64,000 nt of DNA from Phallusia mammillata (Eukaryota; Chordata; Ascidiacea; Phlebobranchia; Ascidiidae), in NCBI GenBank assembly GCA_003260075.1, contig QLIY01000411.1, positions 1 through 64,000 of the forward strand, given 5' to 3'. The notes under the pieces are model-generated. The model had not been told where the DNA came from. It saw only the letters and a list, made by a program, of their open reading frames with translations, and made no database searches. Shown one piece after another: positions 1 to 12,072 of this stretch. Position 1 is the stretch's first letter. Each line of letters opens with the position of its first letter. The position numbers and the translations under genes were made by a program.

Positions 1-478
1 TGTTACCATAAATCCGCACAAACGCGCGTGTGGGGACCCATTCGTTTTTGCTTGCAAAAACAATCATATGTGTAGATCAAATGATGTGTATAGTAAATTG
101 GTAAATATCTAACAATGATTGTGCCCTATTTTTACTGTTACCAAATCGCATATGCATATGTGTGGGGACCCATTAGATTATGCTTGCAGAAACAATTATG
201 TTATAAAGTGCCAGGAAAAAGATAGGGACCCAATAAAATGTAGGTGCCAAATATATATCCATTATAAATATAGTAAATGGTATATGCGATACATCGTTAA
301 ATATGATGTAGTATATATAAACTGGCAATATATAGCAAAACCACTATTCTAGTTTTACTGATGATATCAGCTGCCATTGTATTGTTAAGAAAATGAGTTT
401 CACCCCAAACTTTGTCAAAACTTTACAAACTACAAAATGAACGAATGGATGCATTACAATTACATATTTTGTGTTTAG
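1..478 (+). other. Intron of the CHD1/2 gene with a diverged direct repeat
   Basis: No coding signal is seen. The segment ends in a splice acceptor (tgtttag) directly before the first recognisable CHD1/2 exon. It holds a diverged direct repeat: the motif tgtggggacccatt followed by tgcttgca and aaacaat occurs near 30-65 and again near 160-200, with a weaker third copy (gggacccaataaaatg) near 225. The 5' part of the gene must lie to the left of the window. Confidence 0.5.
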
Positions 479-3400
479 GTTAACATATACCGTCTTGTTT
501 GTGCTGGAAGCGTTGAAGAAGACATCATTGAACGGGCGAAGAAGAAAATGGTTCTTGATCATTTGGTCATTCAACGGATGGACACATCTGGAAAAACAGT
601 CCTCTTTAAAAACTCCACTCCTTCTTCCACGACTAATAATCCCTTCCATAAGGACGAACTTACTTCTATCTTGAAGTTCGGTGCAGAGGAACTTTTCCAG
701 GTAAAATTTCATGAACCGCTGAGAGTCCGATCTAGGCCATTGATTGTTGTCGGGTACATACTAATACCAGTATGCCGGTTTAAAGTTAAAAATAAATGTT
801 TTAGTTCCATTTGTTGCCCTTGTTATGATAATATTACGTTAGTCACCACTTGAAAACGCAAAAACTCTCTCCTTCGGCGGTTTGAGACTGTTTCAAACTT
901 TGACACAGATCTCTTGTGATTTTTGCCTGTGTTGAACTGTTTTAACGGAAACAATGTGTAAAAACGCCGACATCGAAAGCAGTCTATAAAAGGTGTTAAA
1001 GTCTTGAAGTCTTCAAAATTTATACCCTCCCTTAAACACTGTTGGTTTTAATACAAGCTGTTTTCGTCATTTTTGTGCTGGGGCATCCAAATTAGGAAGT
1101 TTACAACAGAGTATTGAAATCTCCAGTCTTCACAAGGACTTGCTTCTTTTTTGTCAAATACGCGGTCTTTGGCAACCGTTGCAAATTGCTGATCATAGTC
1201 CTCTCTTCGAAAGACGAAACAATCGTTAAGGCCTGATATGGAGGTTACGGTGTCAATTGACCTTTTTAACCGTCCAATTCAACCCGTTTTTGTCGCCTCT
1301 GCTCGCTCAACAACAAGTTGATAGGACGTTCAGCCAAATGTTAATATGCAAACACAATCTTATGTCAGTCCCGTCGACTTATGTCAAACATGTTAAATTT
1401 CGCAATAATCCGTACAAAAGTTATTTTGTTACTAAAGCTGCTACATTCTACAGTTCCAATAGAGGTCGTCTTTTTTGTGTATATTTACAGATATATTCCA
1501 GTGGTAACGACTTGATATGCAAGATATAAAATCATATTTAAAATATTTTGTGTTTCGTGTAAAGAGGCATACCTTGTTCGAAATTTATCGGGTAATCACA
1601 TTTAAGTTGCCGATAGGCCTTTCCACTAACTGAATTAGACAATAAACATGTTGACAATGTGTCCCGATTTATGGAACTTTGTATATTCGAAAACAAATAT
1701 TTACAGTTCTATCCCAGATATCAGTGATTTATTGTTGCATTTCACAGGAAGCTGACGGTGATGATAAGGAACCGGAATGCGACATCGATGAGATTCTGCG
1801 ACGAGCTGAAACTCGACAGGAACAAGTTGGTTCAAGCGCAGGGGACGAATTACTTTCTGCATTTAAGGTGAACAACATGCTTGTTTATTATACTTTTCCT
1901 TATTTGACCTTACAAAGTTTTTGCATTGCTAACTGGCCACATACAACTGATGAAATGGTTAATTCTACCTGCAAAAACATGGCAAATTGTTAGTTTTAAA
2001 ATATACCTTATGTCCAAAGGATGTATCTCGTTAATAAATATTAAACTTACTGTGAAGTCGACATATATTTTATTGATGTTTTTTTGTAATTGGGTAGTGC
2101 CCCCCCCCCTTTGCATTGCTAACTGGCCACATACAACTGATGAAATGGTTAATTCTAATGGGTAAACATGGCAAATTGTTAGTTTTAAAATAAACCTTTT
2201 GTCCAAAGGATGTATCTCGTTAATAAATATTAAACTTACTGTCGACATATATTTTGTTGATGTTTTTTTGTAATTGGATAGTACGATGTAAATTTGCTAA
2301 CGATAAATCAAGGTTGATTAGTGCTTTCTTGTACTTACCTTTATGAACCTTATTTTTCTTGCACATTCACTTTACCCATTTTCTGTAATTACAGGTTGCC
2401 ACTTTTAATCTAGACGAGGAAGAGACGGCGAATGCAGGGAAGGATTGGGACGGAATCATTCCCGAGAAAGACCGGAAAAGGATTGAGGAGGAAGACAGAA
2501 AGAAGAAGGAAGCCGAACTGTATCTTCCCAGGAGGGCTAGAAAAAAGTTAAAGGTAAAAAAAACAAGTATAAGCCTATTTTAAACATCGATAACACGTGC
2601 TACTCATATCCGATTCGCCATGTAAAATCCGCTTAACCCTCCCTATCAGTTTGCGGGAAAAACTTTACTGAGAAAATTCACGCCTAGTTCAATGCTCATA
2701 ACACGGCTGATATTTTGTGTCATTAAACATAAACTGTGCTCTTCCTGTTCAAAGTCAGAGCGTGATAATCGTCTTCAGTCCATGTGTCACATCCTAGCAC
2801 AGCTCTATAAATATGTATTAGTTATGAACCCTAATCTATCCACGTCATCACACCGAAACTCCAACGGCTTAAGCTAGTGCCCGCAATAAGTCAAAATATT
2901 TTGTTTATGAAACTAACATCAAACGTGGTGGTGCATCAGATGCTGCTTTTATTGCAAGATGGTCTTGGATTTTTTTTAGCCAACTGTTTCAATTTTATTC
3001 CTAATTCAGTGCGCTCTAATTCCAAGAGATTGCCAATCCAGAAACTAATAATATTAACATTCAATATCTGCTGGACATACTTTTGGACTGTAGATTCGGT
3101 TATTGTGTTTTGTAGATTTGGTTATTTGACACCCCAAAGATTTATTTGTTTTTATTTTCTGCAGATTGTTTATCAGGTCATTTATGTTATTTGCTATTGA
3201 AACAAACATAATGCACTGTGCACTTGAAATAAATTTTACCATGCATTTTTACCATGAAATATGTAATGGAAACCATTCTAATTATTGCTGTGTTGTAATG
3301 CGTTACATTGTGTGTATAATTGGCATATATAATAATTGCACTCCACTCTGTGACTGTGATGTCCCTTCATCATGGCCAGTGCTGAGTATTTGCATATTGC

Positions 3401-6400
3401 ATAAGCATCTGGGGCGACACGAAACAAGTTACTGTTATGTACTGTTCGTTTAGTTTGGTTCTGCAGTATTATGTTCTGTATAAAACTGTTTTTGCTGTTA
3501 TGTCGTTTTTTTCGTGTCCGATTTTTTTTGCTTTGTTATGATAATCGTTTTTTTCATCGCAGGTCAACGCTGGCAGCGACAGCGAAAACGCGTCAGGTGA
3601 CTCAGCGTCTTCGGATGAGGATGATGACGACGGCGAGTCGTTGCCAAGGCGACGGGGACGTCCACCACGATTGAAACGAGGCGAGGGCGATGATCACGTG
3701 AAGGGATTTACCACTGCTGAAGTTCGTCGATTTATCCGCAGTTTTCGGAAGTTTGGTGACCCACTCACAAGGTGTGTGTTGCTATATCGAAGATTGACCA
3801 AACTGTACATTGAATTTTCAGCTGTGGTAAACGTTTGCTAAAGAGTTGTTGGCTGTCGCTTTTGTAACAGTTATTGTGGTTGATGACGTTTTTTAACCAC
3901 AATACGGTAACCCTTGCAGTAACGTCTTGATCAACAAACACTGATTTTGTTTCGCCGTCAGGTTGGACGCGATAGCACGCGATGCTGAGCTCAGCGAACA
4001 GTCCGAGGCCGACCTACAAAGGTTGGGAAAACAATTGTACGACAAACTGATCGAAAACAAAAATTTGGCTGAAAATCTTTCGCAGGCAAGTAACAGTTTC
4101 TTCAAAAAATCAGTCTTGCCCCAGCGGTTTCACACATTTACCATCAAACAAACGATAGGTTGGCACACTTTTAACACTTCAAAAACAAAAGTTAAACGCT
4201 GTTTTATTTTCCAAATAAGCTTGTCCGCAATTACAAAAGTCCTGTTATGTATAGGAGTCAAAAGAAGAAACGACGAAGCAAGGTCGGGGTCGAGGTCCAT
4301 CATTTCGCATCGCCGGTGTTTCGGTGTCAGTTAAAACAACTCTAGCTTGCATCGAAGATCTGCAACCGTTGGCCGACATTATTCCCAAGTCGACAGAGGA
4401 ACGGAAAAAGTAAAAAGAAAACGTTATACCGTTGAACACAATACATTGCGAAGGCTTTCTTTGTTAGTTGCCATACAACGCCATGATGCCATTATCATAT
4501 TAATGATGAACCTAATGGCTGCACCTAGGGGTCGTATTTTAAGTATAATGATATATTTTGCATTTGACCAACAGTTTTCGTCTCAATATTCCTGTACGAC
4601 CGATATGGGCTTGGGATTGCACGTGGGACTTGGATGACGACTCGAGGCTTCTTGTGGGAATTTACGAATACGGAATGGGAAGTTGGGAGCAAATTCAAAC
4701 AGATCCAGTTTTCAAACTGGACAAAAAAGTAAACTCATTAACTTTACAGTTGGCGAGACCATCACATTGATTACATTCATGTGATGTTTTTTGTTGGCGT
4801 TCATGTGATGTTTTTTGTTGGCAAACATATCTGGACAAAGGCACATTTTTCATGATCTGACGGAATTGCTCTTTTTATTAAATTTTCTTACGTAACTACA
4901 AGTAAAAACATTATGTCAAGTGTGTATGTAGTACAAAGTTTGAGTTCGCATTTTAAATTGTCGTTACATTTGAATCCATTAGCTTCTCCGGCCGAACGGC
5001 GAAAAACCGCAGGCAAAACAGCTTCAGAGTCGATCTGAATATTTAATCAAACTGATCCGAAAAGCCCAAGATCAGAATCATCCTGGAATCGGATCGGGAA
5101 CTTCCACTGGAAGAAGAAGAGGTCCAACTTCGCGCGACTCCCGCGCTCCGGCTCCGGCTACGTCTACAGACAGTAAAGTACGATGGAACATTTGATCCGT
5201 TTCTATAGATAACTATGATTTTTATTGATGTGACGTAGTTAAACGCCGGTTCGTTCACAAATCACAACTTAAGATTTTTAAAGCGTAACTGTATTAAAGT
5301 AAATGACCGAAGAATATTTTTTTTGTAAACCACACAGCTGGACCTAATAAAGCCATTGGCGCGTTCAAATCCGTAGGGCTTTCTTTCACTTAACTGTTTT
5401 TTTGTGTACAGCCTAAACGGAAAAGCAGAAAAATAAAATCCAAGTCACGTGTTGTCGACGTAGACAGTGACGTCGAAAACGGCGCTAACGTCATGCCAAG
5501 TAATGAAACGGGCGAAATCAAACAGGAAAATGGAAACGCGAATTCGAAGAGTGAAACTTCTGTAAGAAATGTTTTTATATTTTAATGTCAACTAAAATAC
5601 AACGATTTATGATCAATGTTTTTTTAGTCAAAGAAGCATGCCAAGCGGAAACGAAAGGCCACTGAAAATTTAGACGTCGGTGCTTCCTCAAAGACCAATG
5701 AAGTTGATGCCAATATCGTAGTGAAGGAAAAACGAAGAAAGAAAACTGCCAAGGTGCTTTGGTTGAATTTTATTGTGGGAAATCAATTAGTTTAGTTTTA
5801 AATTACAGAAGTTTTTTTGTTATTTGCGTGAAACTGCTTGTAATTCATCATCTGTCCAAGAGCAACCAGTGCTAGCTCTCTGGGCCGAGTTTTTTCGGCA
5901 TCGTGCCCACTACGGTATATAGCAGTGGAAATGATGGTTATTGTTTTGTTTTTCAGGAAACCTCAAACACTGCAAAGCCATCGAGTAGTAAACCATCAAA
6001 GGGCCCAGTTCATATCACTGTCGATGATCCCGTACCTGTTGGTAAGTTTCAAAATTCCTCGACAGAATTTAAATTTCAGTAACGCAAAATCCATACAAAT
6101 CAAAGAACAGTCAAAGTATTCGCAGGTTGAGTCAAAAAAGAATGGAATATTTGTTTGTGTCTATTTTTTTTAGAGGCAGTGATTGTTTGTACTAAACAAA
6201 GCAAAATAAAAGACATTCGAAAATCTAATGTTAATATAATCGTCTTTTTCAGGTCAAGAGTTTTCAGGCGAACTTGACCAAGCAACCTTTCGCGAATGTA
6301 AGGAGCGCTTGCGTCCAGTAAAACACGCGTTAAAGCAACTTGATCGCCCTCCACCGGCCCCTGAAGGCTGTGAGGAACAAGTTAAAACTGAACACATGCG

Positions 6401-9399
6401 GCGCTGTTTGCTGCAGATTGGTGACCGCGTCATCGAGTGTTTGCGCGAGTTTCATGATCCTCATCTCATTAACAACCTGAGAAGGTATTTGACCACAGTT
6501 ATTTGGTTTCCCCCCCCCCTATAGTGTATGTGCAATGGCAATATGTGCTGAGCCACCCTTCTAGTTGGTTTGTATATAAAGTCTTCAGTAAACCCTCTTT
6601 TGCCTAATTCTCTAGCCTAGACTTTGATTTCAAAGTACACTGACAATCTACATGGATGTGTTAAATTTTTCAGAAACCTTTGGGTATTTGTGTCCAAATT
6701 TACCGAATTCAACGCGGAAAAATTACACAAGCTCTACAAAACTGCCATCAAACGACGAGAGCTCGAACGCAAAGAAAGATTATCGGTAAATGTTCGATTT
6801 GTACAAACTGGCTACAACAGTGGTGTTGCCAAAATATGTATTATCTTTTTTATTATGTGTTCAACTTATGTTTTGTGGTTGCTTGTCATGCTAGAATAGT
6901 CACGTGTTTTCATAACACCCACTCCTTAGTGCCCGTTGCTAAATTGGTTTCTACTTTGGTAACTATAGAAACACAGTAAACCTTCGTCATCGCATCATCA
7001 CCATGAGATGGAAAGCAGTGAAGCGAGGAAACAAAATAGTGACGACAACAAACGTACTCAATCAAATAAACCAGGGCATCCCAATAAAACTAGGAAGATT
7101 CATCATAAGGTTGGATTTGAAAAAGCAGGCTGTAGACAAAATAAATTACACCCCCCCCCCGAAGATTCATCATAAGGTTGGATTTGAAAAAGCAGGCTGT
7201 AGACAAAAGAAATTACTCTGCTTGTTAACGTTTGGTCAAATGTTTTTGTGTGCTTAGAGTTCCAAAAAACGAAGTCCTTCACCTGTAGGAGTTAAACGTG
7301 AGACAAACGAAGCTGCCGAAAATCTATCACCCAAACCAAATGTCACCGAATTGTTTGAAAGGTAGGTTTACTTTTTCCCAAACAAGAGCGATGCCACAAT
7401 CAAGAAGTTTAGTGTAGCTTAAACCACGGGAGTTGTTTAAGCAGATTATACAGCAAACATTTTCAGGCAGTGTTCCCCCCCCCCCTTTTTCCCAAACAAG
7501 AGCGATGCCACAATCAAGAAGTTTAGTGTAGCCCAAAGCACAGCAGTTGTCTTAGCTGATTAAACAGTTTTAAATATTTTCAGGCAGTGTATTAGCGCAG
7601 ATCTTATTGCAGGCGTTCAAGTGCTTCGTACAAGGCAGTAGGTAATCTAAAAGAGCGATATCCCAGCTGGACAAGGTCAAGTCACATGCAGAATTCGAAT
7701 CGTGGGCAATTCAGAGCCGGACATTCAGGATTCGCAAAATATCAAAGTAATATAACAGTGCAGAGATACAAGGAACAAGAGATAAACTGCGACCAGTATC
7801 CGATATATGGCGAGAGCAGTGGAGAAATAGCAGGAAAATTTGCAATGAGTCAACCACCGCATTCAGATACCGCCTACGAACAAAATCTAGCAAATTTGCG
7901 CTCGTTGTACGCATCCCATTCAGATGTTGATTTCTCTGACGAGCATGCTCTGGGAACATATTTGCAGGCTCGTTCAGGGAACTGGGAATCGCCCCGTGTG
8001 CCTGGGCGCTCGTGTGTTTGGTGGAATTCCAACCCGTACTGGTAGAACGTATTCATTATAATCATGATCAATAAACTTTTTGTTTCGTGAATTGTTGCAT
8101 ATAATTGCTTTGTAATCGAGGTTTAGTTTGTACGATATATTAGTCGAGTTGGAGAAGCTTCTATCAGTCAACCAACCAGCCTATCATCAAAGCCTTTCCA
8201 CGATTTCCATGATTGAGGTTTAACTTTTTTATTATTACCTAGGTTTTAGTTTTGTACAATTCGATTTTAGACCAGAAAACAAGCACAGTGACCTAGCATA
8301 TTTGTCAAAACTTTAGTCATCAGGGCATATCTTTCAGCCTTCCGTCGTAAGGAAAGGCATGAATTTAGTCATTGCAGTGATTGGATTTTTTTTTGCAAAC
8401 AATTTGTTTTTAAGTATAAGTTTTTAATGAAACAACTGTGCTCTTGGCTGTAACATTTTAAGTTTTATCTAAAGTTGCTCTTGAGTTTAGGACTGCTGAA
8501 TTGATCATTATAATTGTGTACGTATAACGTAGTTATTTAAGTTAACTGATTTTGCACAGACACGGAAAACCAAGAAATCGTGCAATTTCTCCGCAGCGAC
8601 ATGCTGACGACAAACACGCCAGGTTTGTAATAAAAATAATTAAAACTAGATATTCACACAAATCATACAGTGGATAAAACAATGGTTTTACCATGTAAAA
8701 TTTTATCCAATTTTTTTTGTGTTTACCAACACAATCTGGTTTGAGTATTCCCTTTAAATTTCATCAAATGTGCTACGTACTACAGTCGTTACTTTTCAAT
8801 TTGGTAGATATCCTTCTCACAAGAACTTTGATGACAGGGAGGCGTGGAGTAGAAGACCTGGAGGAAGATCACCTCCTCCTCCAAACCCCGAATATCGAAG
8901 TAGGGACCCGTACGTGAAACGCAAACGATCGCCATATCCCGGTGGTCCTAGAAGTGGTCCTCCCGGAAGAAGTCCTCCTTATTCAAGGGATGTTGAATTT
9001 CGAGACGAAAGACACTCCCGTGAGTACGGACGTTCTCCACCGAGACACCGGCCTCCGCCGCCGGACAGATATTGGCGTCCCGATTTCCGAGGCTCACCGC
9101 CTCCTTCGGACTACTATCCACCTTCTGGCGCCCCTAGGGAATGGGAAGGTAGGTATCCACCACAGAGAGGTCCGTATCCCCCTTACCACCACGCACCCTT
9201 GAGTCCAGGAAGGTCGCCCCAGGGAGATTTCCACAGGCGCAGGCGTCCTGAACATTATCAACATCACGGCGAAGGTGCGCGAAGTTCCCAACCAAGATCG
9301 CGATACCAGCATTACGGTGACTCGCCAAATGCAAACTTCAGTCCTCCATCAGACAACTCGCTACCGGCTGATACAGCCAGAAGAGCAGAAAAGACCTGA
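479..9399 (+). CDS. chd1: CHD1/CHD2-type chromodomain helicase, 3' part (5' end outside window)
   Basis: An ATP-dependent nucleosome remodeller acting on chromatin in the nucleus. Seventeen exons read in phase: 479-700, 1748-1867, 2395-2553, 3563-3771, 3962-4085, 4255-4409, 4575-4728, 4983-5177, 5412-5561, 5628-5753, 5957-6041, 6253-6484, 6674-6785, 6969-7109, 7258-7361, 8560-8622, 8808-9399 (about 980 codons). The first exon is the end of the SF2 helicase C-lobe ([35 protein letters not shown]). Next come an acidic [11 protein letters not shown] linker, a basic/acidic stretch with an [13 protein letters not shown]-hook-like motif, and a SANT-SLIDE-like region ([61 protein letters not shown]). 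Exons 6253-6785 encode the CHD1 helical C-terminal domain (DUF4208: [36 protein letters not shown]). The last exon is a Pro/Arg/Tyr-rich tail. Chromodomains and most of the ATPase lie upstream of the window. CHD1 and CHD2 cannot be told apart here; invertebrates usually have one gene for both. The 7109 donor (gttgga) is weak and lies in a duplicated block. Confidence 0.93.
1920..2282. repeat. X-C10-X' duplication (copies of about 175 bp)
   Basis: Copy 1 (1920-2098) and copy 2 (2110-2282) flank a run of ten C (2100-2109). Both start tttgcattgctaactggcc. They differ by substitutions and small indels. The block sits in a CHD1/2 intron and leaves exons untouched. Probably an unmerged allelic overlap. 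Confidence 0.85.
4776..4823. repeat. 24-bp tandem duplication
   Basis: Two consecutive copies of a 24-bp unit (ttcatgtgatgttttttgtt plus four bases) lie in the CHD1/2 intron between exons 4575-4728 and 4983-5177. The copies differ only at the last base. Confidence 0.85.
7094..7215. repeat. X-C10-X' duplication at a CHD1/2 exon edge (about 56 bp)
   Basis: Copies 7094-7149 and 7161-7215 flank C 7151-7160. Each contains the end of the exon 6969-7109 (codons for RKIHHK) and the weak donor, so the exon end is present twice in the sequence as given. Confidence 0.85.
7371..7590. repeat. X-C11-X' duplication (about 105 bp)
   Basis: Copies 7371-7473 and 7485-7590 flank C 7475-7485. Both start ctttttcccaaacaagagcg and end caggcagtgt. 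They differ at many positions in the second half, more than sequencing error would give, as expected of two alleles. Each copy contains a usable acceptor-like ttttcag. Confidence 0.85.
7613..8045 (+). other. chd1: Possible alternative terminal exon of CHD1/2
   Basis: After the 7361 donor (phase 2) there is a good acceptor (ttattgcag, 7606-7612). From it the frame stays open in the right phase for about 144 codons ([20 protein letters not shown]...) to a TAG at 8043-8045, followed by AATAAA at 8070-8075. That is the layout of an alternative last exon giving a different, shorter tail. Splicing 7361 directly to 8560 is also in phase and gives the Pro/Arg-rich tail. A weak donor (gtcaag after 7675) would also let 7613-7675 act as a cassette exon in phase. 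The sequence alone cannot choose. Confidence 0.4.
8070..8075 (+). terminator. AATAAA poly(A) signal after the alternative CHD1/2 exon
   Basis: AATAAA lies 25 bp after the TAG that closes the open frame 7613-8045 and inside the intron between the 7361 donor and the 8560 exon. It would serve the alternative short transcript, if that exists. Confidence 0.35.
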
Positions 9400-9508
9400 A
9401 GCAGTTATGAGATCGATCGTACGACTTTTACGACGCGCGTAGAATCTTGTGTGGGACGAGAGGGTCAGACTTTTACGGAGGTTTCTGTTGGGTTGCTGCT
9501 GTACGTTA

Positions 9509-9514
9509 AATAAA
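9509..9514 (+). terminator. AATAAA poly(A) signal of CHD1/2
   Basis: AATAAA stands 110 bp after the CHD1/2 stop codon (TGA 9397-9399) and runs into a short A tract. This is the first such signal after the stop and the likely 3' end of the main transcript. Confidence 0.6.
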
Positions 9515-10143
9515 AAAAACTATTCGTTGCGCCACAAGCTTGGTTTGTACTGTTGTCGCTGCAATTGTCGGGGTGCCACTTTGCCTTAACGCGTATTTGT
9601 TTGTTGCACATCTCGTAGAGTGCCCAAAGGTTGTTTACCAATGCTGTAACGTATGAGGTTTGTGCGCAAGATTACAGCGGATTGAAAAAACGAGTATATG
9701 TCGACTCCATCAAAACTCATATTATCGTCTAGAAGACTCAAACACTGCGTGGTACATAAATCCACTGTTATCTGTGCAGCATTTGGCGTCATGTTAACGC
9801 GCTGTGGCATTTTGGAACGCGAAATTGTGTTTCATTATTTTGTGACGCGAAATAAAATTCGTGTGTCAAAATACAGGCGATTATGGCTGATTGGGCAAAT
9901 AAAATATCATGAGGTCGGCTACTACCGTAAATAAGACTTTTTTCAGTAAATGATTAGGCATGGACTTCGGAGCACATCACGTTTTTGTCCAGCGTTTTCC
10001 ACAGGACTCTATAGCAGGATAGCTGTGATTGGCCTCTCACAAAATTGCATTCAATCCTTCCTTGTAAGCAATTGCTAAAAACGACAACGTTAGTATAGAA
10101 AAGTTTCACACTGGCTCCTAAAACATCTGGTCCAAAAACGATT

Positions 10144-10728
10144 TCAGCAGCAACTAGGCCCAAAAACAGCGTTGTAGGTCTTTTTTCGGTGACTTGGTCG
10201 CTTTTGGGTTGAATGACAAATTTTTATATACCTTGATAAATGTGAATTTCTTTTTGTCCCTTCCATGTTGTTTGTTTAATGGCAGCAGGAGATTTTATAC
10301 TTCTAGTTTCCACAGTGTAAGATAACGGTAGGACTTTCTACTTTTGTCTTCACCATTTTGAATCAGTACAAATATCACTATACGCGCAACCAATCCCGAT
10401 ACCTGTCGCACTAACGAGTATTTTGTTAATCTTCCCCCCCCCCTCAGCAGCAACTAGGCCCAAAAACAGCGTTGTAGGTCTTTTTTCGGTGGTCGCTTTT
10501 GGGTTGAGTGACAAATTTTTATATACCTTGATAAATGTGAATTTCTTTTTGTCCCTTCCATGTTGTTTGTTTAATGGCAGCAGGAGATTTTATACTTCTA
10601 GTTTCCACAGTGTAAGATAACGGTAGGACTTTCTACTTTTGTCTTCACCATTTTGAATCAGTACAAATATCACTATACGCGCAACCAATCCCGATACCTG
10701 TCGCACTAACGAGTATTTTGTTAATCTT
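10144..10728. repeat. X-C10-X' duplication (about 288 bp), the longest in the window
   Basis: Copy 1 is 10144-10433 and copy 2 is 10444-10728, separated by ten C. Both run from tcagcagcaactaggccc to gttaatctt. They differ by a six-base deletion and single substitutions. Nothing coding is seen in either copy. Confidence 0.9.
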
Positions 10729-11368
10729 ACACGTCCGCCATATTTAAATTTTATTGGACATGGCATTTGTTGTGGTTTGTCTGTATAATATATAGCATAT
10801 TGTTTATAATTGGCGATCGCGTGAAAAGCACAACCACGTCTCGTGCATACTTATCTGCAACTAACAGACAACAACAAAACAAGTCTTAAGTTGAGTTTTA
10901 CGCAGATTATTCAAAATGTGCACCCAAGCAGGTCCTAAAATATTACAGTTAGTAAATTGTTATCCATCATTTGTACCTTGGTTGCCCACTGAGCCAGAAT
11001 TTCATTTTAAACCGTGCTGTATAGCACAGGGGTTGTAAATCCCAAGACGCTGTAAAATGCAACGCGTCTGGCAAGTAAATGAGCAACCCCACGTAAAACA
11101 GCACGAATACAAAGACGCTATATTTGCATAGAAGAAACTTGTTTCAACACAGAAGACCTGTTTCAACTGAAAAACGATATCGTTTTAGTGACACCAAGTT
11201 TAATGCTAAATGGTTACAAACGATTTCAACTGTCTGAAACTTGGATTTTTACAATCAATTCCATCAAAAAGCGTGGATTTTGTGTTTTGATTTGTAAAGT
11301 TTACACCGGAAGTAAAATGGGACCAATAAGTGTTTGTGCAACAGTTGCTGATGTAAACCGTTTTGCCC

Positions 11369-11551
11369 AAAACTTCCGGAAATCAGCTGGTGTTATCTTT
11401 GCGCCTTTCACAAAAATATAAACCCGAAACACAATAAAAACTCTTGTTTAATTAGACCCCCCCCCCAAACTTCCGGAAATCAGCTGGTGTTATCTTTGCG
11501 CCTTTCACAAAAATGTAAACCCGAAACACAATAAAAACTCTTGTTTAATTA
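11369..11551. repeat. X-C10-X' duplication (about 86 bp)
   Basis: Copies 11369-11454 and 11467-11551 flank ten C. They are nearly identical, both starting aaacttccggaaatcagctg. Non-coding. Confidence 0.85.
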
Positions 11552-12072
11552 AAAAATGGTAAGCATCAACTAAAACAAGCGCAACAAAAGAAAATTGAAG
11601 AAAGTGGCAGAACTGTTCACACCGGTACCGTGCCTTTTATATTAAAGCACCGCATGGACGACGGTACAGAGCACTATAAATACGAACAGATACAAAAGTT
11701 TCCAACAAACAATAAAAATGTGCCCGCAGCATATGTACTTAACTTAGCTTCCAAAAAGCGCGGCACCGTATAATTGCACATGTCGATTATGTGAATTAAA
11801 TTTCTCTACGCTTCGAACTACGCAAATAGAAGTCCGTGGTGGGACTTTGAAGCTTTAATATAGCCTTTTTACAATCAAATTTATGAACTGTTTGCGTTTT
11901 GTTATTCACACTTCATATTTCCATTTTATGGAACTAAACGCGTGTACTGGTGTGATGACTGGAAACACGCACTGGCGTTTTCTCCCTCGGCCTCTTTGCC
12001 AAATGATGGATTAATATTCATGCACTAGTTCAAAAACTTTTCAGCTTTGAGCGTCTACCACTTGCCAATAAT

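Larger units (their letters stand above)
9520..12072. other. Intergenic, no gene recognised; holds two X-polyC-X' duplications
   Basis: Lies between the 3' ends of CHD1/2 (+) and the first small membrane-protein gene (-), which are convergent. I see no coding exon. Copies 10144-10433 and 10444-10728 flank C 10434-10443; copy 2 lacks about six bases of copy 1. Copies 11369-11454 and 11467-11551 flank C 11457-11466. Confidence 0.6.

Noticed and set aside
344-712. 122-codon open frame on the minus strand
   Set aside because: It is antisense to the CHD1/2 helicase exon 479-700, whose plus-strand translation matches the family codon by codon.
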